5,731 nt of DNA from Candidatus Vogelbacteria bacterium CG22_combo_CG10-13_8_21_14_all_37_9 (GTDB lineage Bacteria > Patescibacteriota > Minisyncoccia > Phycocordibacterales > XYD1-FULL-46-19): positions 1 through 5,731 of the forward strand of contig PCSX01000029.1 in assembly GCA_002772495.1 (NCBI GenBank), given 5' to 3'. Positions 1-4,882 of the stretch are shown piece after piece; position 1 is the stretch's first letter, and every line of letters starts with the position of its first letter. The notes beneath the pieces are model-generated. The model worked only from the letters and a program-made list of their open reading frames with translations. It was not told the origin of the DNA and did no database searches. Made by a program: the position numbers and the translations under genes.

Positions 1-72
1 CGCTGTATTGACTCGACGAGCAAAACCGAAATTCGAGATTCACAACTTAATCCTGGAGAAATTACTTGTTAA
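1..72 (+). CDS. Possible C-terminal end of an upstream gene (partial)
   Basis: Frame 1 is open from the window edge to a TAA at 70-72 and encodes 23 residues ending in ...LNPGEITC. Its codons (AAT, CCT, GGA, GAA, ATT, ACT, TGT) resemble those of the downstream genes, and TAA is the stop used by every complete gene here. Frame 2 is also open, to a TAA at 86-88, so the frame choice is not certain. The piece is too short for a family call. Confidence 0.4.
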   Translation, partial: RCIDSTSKTEIRDSQLNPGEITC

Positions 73-140
73 AATTAATTTCGGCTAAATTTTAAAGATT
101 AAAGATGTCCACTTTTAGCTATGCACCCACTGAAAGGAGG

Positions 141-149
141 TGTTATAAT
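141..149 (+). promoter_or_regulatory. Extended -10 promoter for the pilin operon
   Basis: TGT followed by a perfect TATAAT (144-149) is a textbook extended -10 element. No good -35 hexamer lies 16-18 bp upstream, which is common when TGn is present. The start point would fall near A156/G157, giving a leader of about 24 nt before the ATG at 180. That leader has no Shine-Dalgarno sequence. The promoter lies between a probable gene end and six tightly packed genes, so it probably drives all of them. An 8-bp inverted repeat (94-101 with 168-175) brackets it, but this may be chance. Confidence 0.65.
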
Positions 150-179
150 AATTTCAGCTTAGTATCCTAATCTTTTTAT

Positions 180-1466
180 ATGAAGACAAAACTTATTTTC
201 AGTGCTATCGCTTTAATCGCTCTTTTCGGAGCTCTCATTTACTTACCAACTCCGTCTTTGCAAGCTCAAGCGACGGGTTTTAATATTAGCGGTTGGTCCT
301 GGAGTGATAATGTTGGTTTTTTTGATATGAGCGGTTTGTCAGTTAATGAGTCGGGTAATTTTAGCGGTTATGCTTGGAATGATGGTATTGGTCAGGTCAA
401 TTTTGCTCCGACTGATGGCACTCCACCTAGTGGTACTAGTGGTACTAGGGGGGTTAAAATTAATGGTTCGAGTGTTGATGGTTGGGCGCGAGCTTGTTCG
501 GTTTTTGCTAGTGGCTGTAGTGGAGCTTTGAAAGATAATTTTTCTCGCGGGGATTGGGATGGTTGGATTGAAATGACAGCTGTTAATTATGATCCTGCGA
601 CTGGTAGATTTAGCGGTTATGCTTGGGGTGATTTAAATATCGGTTGGCTTAGTTTTGGCGTGGCGGAAGAAAGTGGTTGTGAAGCGACTGGTACTTGTCC
701 AGATACTGAAGATTGTGATTCGAGAATTAGAACTTGTGGTTATGGCTGTGTTCCAGGCGATCCTACTTGTGATCAGACCCAAGATGTCACTTTGATGGTT
801 GATGCTTCCCTTTGTGCTTCTTTAAACACTAGTATTACCGCTTCTCCTACTCCTAATTCTGGATCAATTAGTAATTGTACTACTAGCAATTGTTCTGGTA
901 TTTATCCAGCTGAAACAGAGGTAACTTTAAGCACGAGTGATAATTTAGAAATAAATTGGGGAGGAGTTTGTGTTAAAGGTTCAAGTTGTTCGGTTACTTT
1001 AAATAATGATGCGACCGTAAATGCCTGTACTCCAGATGTTGGTTATTCTGGTGTGACCGCGACTATCTATACTGGAGTTAGACCTAGGGATGATGGTAAT
1101 AATAAAATTTACTTTATTAAATCTAATGGTTTAGCTTATCCGGCTTCCAGTTTGCCGTTCAGAGTGAATATTACTGGTGTCGATTCGATTGGTCTAAGTT
1201 TTGATTGGGTTTCGGCCACTAAGGGAGGATCTAGTATTCCTGATGAATGTCTTGGTATTCAATTAATTAATAATGATGATGAGCTGGTTACTTCCGTTTC
1301 TAATAATACTAACTATAAACTTCTCTTTCCTAATAAATGTGCTGATAATAGTGGGAATTCTCAATATAACGGAGTATGGACTGTACCATTCACTTTCACT
1401 GTAGAAGATGAAAGCTATCGTGGTCAAACCACCACCCTTGATTTCACAGATTCTAATCAGCAATAA
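180..1466 (+). CDS. Secreted cysteine-rich GYAW-repeat surface protein
   Basis: This 428-residue protein is probably exported and cell-surface associated; its exact role is unknown. Residues 1-31 form a Sec signal peptide: basic MKTK, a hydrophobic core, then an AQA cleavage site after Ala31. Residues 33-160 carry imperfect aromatic repeats, SGWSWSDNVGFFD, FSGYAWNDGIG (from 61) and FSGYAWGDLNIGWLSFG (from 144), a style common in secreted proteins of Candidate Phyla Radiation genomes. A segment with six cysteines follows (about 163-200). Residues 228-284 look like a divergent InlB B-repeat-type domain (VTLSTSDN, WGGVCVKGSSCSVTL, then VNAC). The C-terminal part (about 285-428) is probably beta-rich and not recognised. 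There are 16 cysteines in all, suggesting disulfides. It is first in an operon with prepilin peptidase and minor pilins, 2 nt before pilD, so a pilus-associated adhesin or surface-layer role is a reasonable inference. The start is the first ATG after the promoter and gives an intact signal peptide. Confidence 0.85.
   Translation: MKTKLIFSAIALIALFGALIYLPTPSLQAQATGFNISGWSWSDNVGFFDMSGLSVNESGNFSGYAWNDGIGQVNFAPTDGTPPSGTSGTRGVKINGSSVDGWARACSVFASGCSGALKDNFSRGDWDGWIEMTAVNYDPATGRFSGYAWGDLNIGWLSFGVAEESGCEATGTCPDTEDCDSRIRTCGYGCVPGDPTCDQTQDVTLMVDASLCASLNTSITASPTPNSGSISNCTTSNCSGIYPAETEVTLSTSDNLEINWGGVCVKGSSCSVTLNNDATVNACTPDVGYSGVTATIYTGVRPRDDGNNKIYFIKSNGLAYPASSLPFRVNITGVDSIGLSFDWVSATKGGSSIPDECLGIQLINNDDELVTSVSNNTNYKLLFPNKCADNSGNSQYNGVWTVPFTFTVEDESYRGQTTTLDFTDSNQQ
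360..626 (+). repeat. Direct repeat coding FSGYAW (two copies)
   Basis: An identical 18-bp sequence occurs at 360-377 and 609-626, in the same frame, encoding FSGYAW. It marks the tandem aromatic repeat of the secreted protein. A third, diverged unit (SGWSW) lies near the mature N-terminus. This is a protein-level repeat, not a mobile element. Confidence 0.7.
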
Positions 1467-1468
1467 AA

Positions 1469-2245
1469 ATGATTTGGTCAACTTACATTCTAGTTATTAT
1501 CTTGGGTTTAATTATCGGCTCTTTCTTGAATGTTTTGATTTTACGCTATCATACCGGCCGTTCGCTGGGGGGACGATCGGGTTGTTTAACTTGTGGCCAA
1601 GCTTTATGTTGGTTTGAGCTGATTCCAGTTTTAAGTTTTATCTGTTTAAAAGGCCATTGTCGGACTTGTCGAACGAAAATTTCTTGGCAATATCCCTTAG
1701 TCGAATTATTAACCGCTGGTCTATTTGTTTTTAGCGCTCAACACTTTTTTCCCTCTTGGTCAACTGTCGTTTTTTCTTGGTTGATTATATCATTATTGAT
1801 TGTTATTACAGTTTATGATTTACGTCATAAAGTTATTCCCGATTCTTTGGTTTATAGTTTTAATTCTTTAGCGTTAATTTGGGCAATTTTTTTGGGCGAC
1901 TCATTGTTCGTAGCGCTTTTAGCCGGTTTAATTTTTTTCAGTGCTTTTTGGGCTTTATGGTATTTTTCCCACGGCACTTGGATGGGTTTTGGTGATACTA
2001 AACTGGTTTTAGGTTTTGGTTTCTTGCTCGGACTGTCGGCTGGTTTTTCTGCTCTGCTGTGGGCTTTTGTTTTAGGAGCGATTGTCGGACTGCTACTTTT
2101 AGCTTCCAGTAAATTAAAAAAATTACCTAAAAATTGGCCTCGTTTTAATTTAAAAACCGAAGTTCCTTTTGCTCCTTTTTTAGTGATTGGTCTATTATTG
2201 GTTTGGTTGGCTAATTTGAATCTACTAAATGTTTTCCTTTTTTAA
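1469..2245 (+). CDS. pilD: Prepilin peptidase (leader peptidase / N-methyltransferase family)
   Basis: A polytopic membrane aspartic protease that cuts class III signal peptides at the G|F bond of prepilins and, in many family members, N-methylates the new end. At 258 residues it has normal family length. The first membrane helix (about 4-25) holds GSFLNVLILR. The cytoplasmic domain has two zinc-type CxxC pairs (C39/C42 and C64/C67) with the usual FELIPVLSF between them and YPLVELL after. The catalytic aspartates are visible: D117 in VYDLRHKVIPD and D176 in the GxGD motif GFGDTK. The conserved PFAPFL box (233-238) precedes the last helix. It starts 2 nt after the preceding stop and overlaps the next gene by 17 nt, implying co-transcription and coupled translation. 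Its likely substrates are the four pilin-like products encoded directly downstream. No Shine-Dalgarno site precedes the ATG. Confidence 0.96.
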   Translation: MIWSTYILVIILGLIIGSFLNVLILRYHTGRSLGGRSGCLTCGQALCWFELIPVLSFICLKGHCRTCRTKISWQYPLVELLTAGLFVFSAQHFFPSWSTVVFSWLIISLLIVITVYDLRHKVIPDSLVYSFNSLALIWAIFLGDSLFVALLAGLIFFSAFWALWYFSHGTWMGFGDTKLVLGFGFLLGLSAGFSALLWAFVLGAIVGLLLLASSKLKKLPKNWPRFNLKTEVPFAPFLVIGLLLVWLANLNLLNVFLF

Positions 2246-2900
2246 AAAATTTAGAAATCAAAAACTCACTGCTGGGTTTAATAAAATGAGGTCGCAGACA
2301 TTTCAATCAAGGAAAAACTGGCGAGCTGGGTTCTCCTTGATTGAAATGTTGGTCGTGGTATCTATTTTTACTATCGTGACTGCAGTAGTCCTAGCTAATC
2401 TACCTAGTTTTCGAGATAAAAGTTCCCTAGATTTAGTAGCTCAAGAAATTGCAATTCAGATTCGCGGAGCTCAAACTTACGCTATGAGTACCCTTTATGA
2501 TACTAACCCCAATGCTTTGGAAACTAGTTTATTTGCTTACGCTATTGTTTTACCGGATGGTGTTGATAAGCAAAGTTTTAAACTTCGTTACACCGATCCT
2601 CCGTCAGATTCTTCTTCTTATTGTGTTGTTGACCAAACTGGGGTTAAAGAAGCCTATGTCATTAAAGGTAATTTTGAAATTGGTAAAGTTTGTCAGGAGG
2701 GTGTTACTAATCCTAGTTCAATTAGTATTTGTTTCAAACGACTGAATGGTCAATTGTGGCCGACTAATAGTAATCCGGCTAATTATAGTATTATTGTCTG
2801 GTCGAAAGTGGATAATACTAAACGACGTTACGTGAATGTGGCTAGTAATGGTCAGATTTATGTGTCTAACAACGAGCCTTTAGTTTCAAGTTGTATATAA
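2229..2900 (+). CDS. Minor pilin / pseudopilin, FimT/GspH-like
   Basis: Type IV pilin-like protein of 223 residues. The class III cleavage site is RAG34|FSLIEMLVVVSIF, with Glu at mature position 5 and a hydrophobic helix to about residue 58. The following SSLDLVAQEIAIQIRGAQTYAMS matches the conserved helix of the FimT/GspH family, which acts as a minor subunit at the pilus or pseudopilus tip. The mature part (about 189 residues) has four cysteines, including one near the C-terminus (SSCI). The leader is 34 residues and contains an earlier, apparently unused site, LTAG16|FN. An alternative start at 2286 would give a typical 15-residue leader. The upstream start is preferred because KFRNQK is shared in frame with the N-terminus of the next gene. 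A 16-bp inverted repeat lies inside the leader region. The gene overlaps pilD by 17 nt. Confidence 0.9.
   Translation: MFSFFKKFRNQKLTAGFNKMRSQTFQSRKNWRAGFSLIEMLVVVSIFTIVTAVVLANLPSFRDKSSLDLVAQEIAIQIRGAQTYAMSTLYDTNPNALETSLFAYAIVLPDGVDKQSFKLRYTDPPSDSSSYCVVDQTGVKEAYVIKGNFEIGKVCQEGVTNPSSISICFKRLNGQLWPTNSNPANYSIIVWSKVDNTKRRYVNVASNGQIYVSNNEPLVSSCI
2245..2280 (+). repeat. Leader sequence matching both flanks of the downstream element (apparent empty site)
   Basis: Positions 2245-2264 are identical to 2918-2937 in the next gene, and 2261-2280 are identical to 3051-3070 there and to 3689-3708 in the gene after. In this gene the two blocks overlap by AAAA and read continuously as KFRNQKLTAGF. In the next gene they are 117 nt further apart. 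This looks like an uninterrupted version of the site that holds the palindromic element downstream. Confidence 0.75.
2298..2349 (+). repeat. Perfect 16-bp inverted repeat over the prepilin cleavage site
   Basis: The arms at 2298-2313 and 2334-2349 are exact reverse complements, separated by a 20-nt loop that encodes the end of the leader through Ala-Gly-Phe. The right arm encodes SLIEM of the mature pilin, so the left arm is an inverted copy of conserved coding sequence placed inside the removable leader. GCTGGGTT occurs on both sides of this insert (2271-2278 and 2325-2332), exactly 54 nt or 18 codons apart. The DNA or mRNA could form a strong hairpin. Confidence 0.85.
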
Positions 2901-2901
2901 T
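2896..2901 (+). promoter_or_regulatory. Possible internal -10 element
   Basis: A perfect TATAAT overlaps the stop codon of the preceding pilin gene and lies 7 bp before the ATG at 2908, so a transcript from it would be leaderless. TG occurs two rather than one base before the hexamer, and no -35 is seen at 15-18 bp. It may be chance in AT-rich DNA. Confidence 0.25.
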
Positions 2902-2907
2902 ATCTAT

Positions 2908-3531
2908 ATGAAGACCGAAAAATTTAGAAATCAAAAATCTATCCAAGTAGTGAATGTCCGAAAGGCATATACTACTGGACAGGTGCTGGGTTCACCCAGC
3001 AGTAGGTTTTGGTCTAGTCCGATTAAAACGGACACTCTTCGAGTAAGACCAAAACTCACTGCTGGGTTTACTCTTATCGAACTAATGGTTTCAGTCTCAA
3101 TTTTTATTATTGTTGCTTTTGTGGTGACGGGCACTTTTATTGTGGCGATGGATGCTTATCGTAAGGCCCAGCAAGTTCAGTTAGTGATGGATAATGTCAA
3201 TTATGCGATGGACGCGATGGTTTTGGAAATTAGAGAGGGGACAAATTATAATCCCATCTCGAGTTCAGAATTTAGTTTTAAAAATGTAAATCAGAGAGAT
3301 GTTTCTTATGGATTTGAAAATAGTGCTATTTGTCGGTCTTTAGGTACTGGAGATTGCTCCCCCTTAACTGATCCTAAAATTGCGACAATTAGAGGTCTCA
3401 ACTTTAGACTGTTAGAGGGGATTTCTCAACCCCTAATGGTTCAAATTAATGTTTATGGAACAGTTAAAAGTGGCAAGAGTCAGTCGGATTTGAATCTGCA
3501 AACAACGATCACTCAACGTAATTCTGATTAA
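2908..3531 (+). CDS. Minor pilin / pseudopilin, GspJ/PulJ-like, with long leader
   Basis: Type IV pilin-like protein of 207 residues. The cleavage site is LTAG53|FTLIELMVSVSIFIIVAFVV, with Glu at mature position 5 and a hydrophobic helix of roughly 24 residues. The segment after it (QLVMDNVNYAMDAMVLEIREGTNY) resembles the amphipathic helix of GspJ/PulJ-type pseudopilins, which form part of the tip complex. The mature part is about 154 residues with two cysteines (AICRSLGTGDCS). The 53-residue leader is far longer than normal prepilin leaders. Residues 5-10 (KFRNQK) and 50-54 (LTAGF) match the preceding pilin, while about 39 residues between them come from palindromic DNA. The ATG is 7 nt after the previous stop, with no Shine-Dalgarno site. 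The GspJ subtype is less certain than the pilin call. Confidence 0.88.
   Translation: MKTEKFRNQKSIQVVNVRKAYTTGQVLGSPSSRFWSSPIKTDTLRVRPKLTAGFTLIELMVSVSIFIIVAFVVTGTFIVAMDAYRKAQQVQLVMDNVNYAMDAMVLEIREGTNYNPISSSEFSFKNVNQRDVSYGFENSAICRSLGTGDCSPLTDPKIATIRGLNFRLLEGISQPLMVQINVYGTVKSGKSQSDLNLQTTITQRNSD
2943..2978 (+). repeat. Hairpin with GAAA tetraloop in the leader-coding region
   Basis: Nested complementary arms: CC plus AGTAGT (2943-2951, with one bulged A) pair with ACTACT plus GG (2971-2978), and inside them ATG-t-CC (2954-2959) pairs with GG-CAT (2964-2968), closing on a GAAA loop (2960-2963). It lies directly left of the shared cloverleaf element and within the 117-nt stretch absent from the preceding gene. 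It is not present in the second copy. Confidence 0.55.
2981..3081 (+). repeat. Palindromic cloverleaf element, copy 1
   Basis: Matches 3619-3719 at 99 of 101 positions, with 89 identical in a row (2986-3074). Outer stem 2994-3003 with 3058-3067 (10 bp, ACCCAGCAGT/ACTGCTGGGT). After a 2x2 internal loop, inner stem 3006-3015 with 3046-3055 (10 bp, GTTTTGGTCT/AGACCAAAAC). Two side hairpins fill the inner stem: 3017-3021 with 3029-3033 around a 7-nt loop, and 3034-3037 with 3041-3044 around TTC. A competing hairpin pairs 2984-2991 with 2994-3001. TGCTGGGTT is directly repeated at 2984-2992 and 3060-3068. In this gene it encodes LGSPSSRFW through LTAGFT, ending at the prepilin cleavage site. Confidence 0.9.
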
Positions 3532-3539
3532 AATTAATT

Positions 3540-4256
3540 ATGAAAGTTTATCATACAAATAATTCAGGCTTCACCCCCACACCAAAGATGGTCTCACGCC
3601 AGAGATTTTCTGTAATTAAGGTACTGGGTTCACCCAGCAGTAGGTTTTGGTCTAGTCCGATTAAAACGGACACTCTTCGAGTAAGACCAAAACTCACTGC
3701 TGGGTTTACTCTCATCGAAACTTTTACCGCGATTATTATTTTATTGATTGCGATTTTGGGGCCTTTGACTTTATTGTCTCGAGCGATTAGTGATGGAATT
3801 TATGCTCAAAATAAAATTACCGCTTCTTTTTTATTACAAGAAGGTTTAGACTTATCTATTAGTCATTGGGAAAAACTAACGGAAGGACATTTTGTTGATT
3901 TAAGTGGGGCGGATATTAATATTTGTTCATCAATTGATTCGGCTTGTTATGTATCTGTTGATGTGTCGGGAAATGTCTCATTTATAGATACAGATGATTA
4001 TTCCATTTGTTTAGTTGAAAACAGTTCTTCTACAGAAAATCCACCACAATATTTTTATGGTCAAACTAGTTCGGGTTGTGGGGCTGGTCTAGATACGATT
4101 TTTACCCGTAAAATTTGGTTTAAAGATATTCTAGCCATTGGAGATGAGATTGATTTGTTTGGAACCCAAATTGGTAAAGTGGCTTATGTCCAAGTTACTT
4201 GGACTTATAAAGGTCTTGAGCGAACAGCTGAATCTAAAACTATTTTATTAAAATAA
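3540..4256 (+). CDS. Minor pilin / pseudopilin, PilV/GspI-like, with long leader
   Basis: Type IV pilin-like protein of 238 residues. The cleavage site is LTAG55|FTLIETFTAIIILLIAILGPLTLL, Glu is at mature position 5, and the helix runs to about residue 80. FTLIET, ILGPLTL and then ITASFLLQEGLDL are typical of PilV/GspI-type minor pilins in this kind of cluster. The mature part is about 183 residues with four cysteines. The leader is 55 residues. It starts with its own SG10|FTPTP motif, which looks like an abandoned cleavage site, followed by the same peptide (VLGSPSSRFW to LTAGFTLIE) found in the preceding gene. Outside that peptide the two proteins do not resemble each other closely. The ATG is 8 nt after the previous stop in an A/T-only gap with no Shine-Dalgarno site. 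Confidence 0.9.
   Translation: MKVYHTNNSGFTPTPKMVSRQRFSVIKVLGSPSSRFWSSPIKTDTLRVRPKLTAGFTLIETFTAIIILLIAILGPLTLLSRAISDGIYAQNKITASFLLQEGLDLSISHWEKLTEGHFVDLSGADINICSSIDSACYVSVDVSGNVSFIDTDDYSICLVENSSSTENPPQYFYGQTSSGCGAGLDTIFTRKIWFKDILAIGDEIDLFGTQIGKVAYVQVTWTYKGLERTAESKTILLK
3619..3719 (+). repeat. Palindromic cloverleaf element, copy 2
   Basis: Same element as 2981-3081, differing only at 3623 and 3713. Outer stem 3632-3641 with 3696-3705, inner stem 3644-3653 with 3684-3693, side hairpins 3655-3659 with 3667-3671 and 3672-3675 with 3679-3682. The difference at 3623 shortens the competing left hairpin to 6 bp, and the left direct repeat becomes TACTGGGTT. The reading frame through it is the same as in copy 1, and it again ends at the cleavage site. 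Confidence 0.9.
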
Positions 4257-4258
4257 TT

Positions 4259-4819
4259 ATGGCTAATTTTAAATCTAATCAAGCTTTCGTCTTACTTTAT
4301 GCCGTTTTAGTGGCGAGTGTGGTTTTAGCGATTGGTTTTTCGTTGGCCAATATTATTACTAAACAAATTATTCTTTCCTCTCTTGGCCAATCGTCTCGAG
4401 TGGCTTATTATGCCGCTGATGGTGGTCGGGATTGTGGCCTGTTCTGGTCGAAATTTACCGAAATTATTACTTATGGAGATTCTTTATTTGGTGATTCTGG
4501 TGCACCACCTGTTCGTTGTGGTTTAGAAAACTTTGGAGCGGTCACAAATATCACCAATCTCTCACCTGCGGAAACCAAGTTACTCAATTTATACGGCATT
4601 GATCTTATTAGTTATAATTACCAAGTCTATTCTTTACCAGCTATTAATTTCGATGGAGAGGCTTGTTCTAAAGTGACTGTCTTCTCTTTTGGAGATGATA
4701 ATTCCCAATCTCCTAATTACCGAAGAATTGTTTTATCTCGAGGTTTTAGTACTGGCTGTAATTCTCAAGCGACCAATCGAATGGTGAGTCGAACTGTCAT
4801 CAGTACTGATACTTGGTAA
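4259..4819 (+). CDS. PilX-like minor pilin
   Basis: Protein of 186 residues with a short basic leader and a hydrophobic helix at about 10-33 (FVLLYAVLVASVVLAIGFSL). The helix is followed by ANIITKQIILSSLGQSSRVAYYAADGGRDCGLFW, which fits the PilX-like group, where the usual Glu at mature position 5 is absent and a 'YAAD.G..C' motif follows. If processed like a prepilin, the site would be Ala9|Phe10, with Ala in place of Gly. Four cysteines are spread through the exported part. The gene starts 2 nt after the preceding stop and ends the run of pilin genes. It carries no palindromic leader insert, unlike the three pilins before it. The alternative is a plain membrane-anchored exported protein. 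Confidence 0.78.
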   Translation: MANFKSNQAFVLLYAVLVASVVLAIGFSLANIITKQIILSSLGQSSRVAYYAADGGRDCGLFWSKFTEIITYGDSLFGDSGAPPVRCGLENFGAVTNITNLSPAETKLLNLYGIDLISYNYQVYSLPAINFDGEACSKVTVFSFGDDNSQSPNYRRIVLSRGFSTGCNSQATNRMVSRTVISTDTW

Positions 4820-4882
4820 TCTCTCTTTGGGCGCTTTTAGGGTCAATGCTATAATAGCCCTAAGATGTCTGATTTAGAGAGA
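4820..4882 (+). promoter_or_regulatory. Nested dyad over the ligA promoter and start codon
   Basis: Three roughly concentric inverted repeats: TCTCTCT 4820-4826 with AGAGAGA 4876-4882, TTAGGG 4837-4842 with CCCTAA 4858-4863, and GCTAT-A-ATAGC 4848-4858. The centre lies on the -10 hexamer. It could be an operator, or a weak hairpin in read-through RNA from the pilin operon. There is no U-tract, so it is not a standard terminator. Confidence 0.35.
4827..4855 (+). promoter_or_regulatory. ligA promoter (extended -10, near-leaderless start)
   Basis: TTGGGC (4827-4832) can serve as a weak -35, 17 bp before TATAAT (4850-4855), with TG at 4847-4848 completing an extended -10. The expected start point, about 7 nt after the hexamer, is at 4862-4863, only 2-3 nt before the ATG at 4865. 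The transcript would therefore be essentially leaderless. Confidence 0.65.

Noticed and set aside
94..175. 8-bp inverted repeat AAAGATTA / TAATCTTT bracketing the operon promoter
   Set aside because: It is short, AT-rich and separated by 66 bp, so chance is likely.
2286..2900. Shorter start for the FimT/GspH-like pilin at ATG 2286
   Set aside because: It would give a normal 15-residue leader and cannot be excluded. However, the upstream KFRNQKLTAGF is shared in frame with the neighbouring pilins, which favours the start at 2229.
3006..3055. Cloverleaf resembling a tRNA, with a 5-bp arm and 7-nt loop ATTAAAA that has T at position 33 and a would-be TAA anticodon
   Set aside because: There is no D arm, no proper T arm (bases flanking TTCGAGT do not pair), no 7-bp acceptor stem and no CCA end. 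The second hairpin has a 3-nt loop. The region is an in-frame part of two pilin genes.
2931..3134. Open frame on the - strand across the palindromic element
   Set aside because: It is a shadow of the + strand pilin gene. A palindrome that is open on one strand tends to be open on the other, and the product has no recognisable features.
2981..3719. CRISPR-like repeated sequence
   Set aside because: There are only two copies 638 bp apart, each inside a coding sequence, with no regular spacers and no cas genes.
180..4819. Alternative genetic code (TGA as glycine, as in Absconditabacteria/Gracilibacteria)
   Set aside because: All genes are intact under the standard bacterial code, with no in-frame TGA needed. 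The stops are all TAA, but Gly uses normal GGN codons and Trp uses TGG.
4820..4863. Rho-independent terminator after the last pilin gene
   Set aside because: The inverted repeats are not followed by a T-tract, and the stem overlaps a promoter -10 element.
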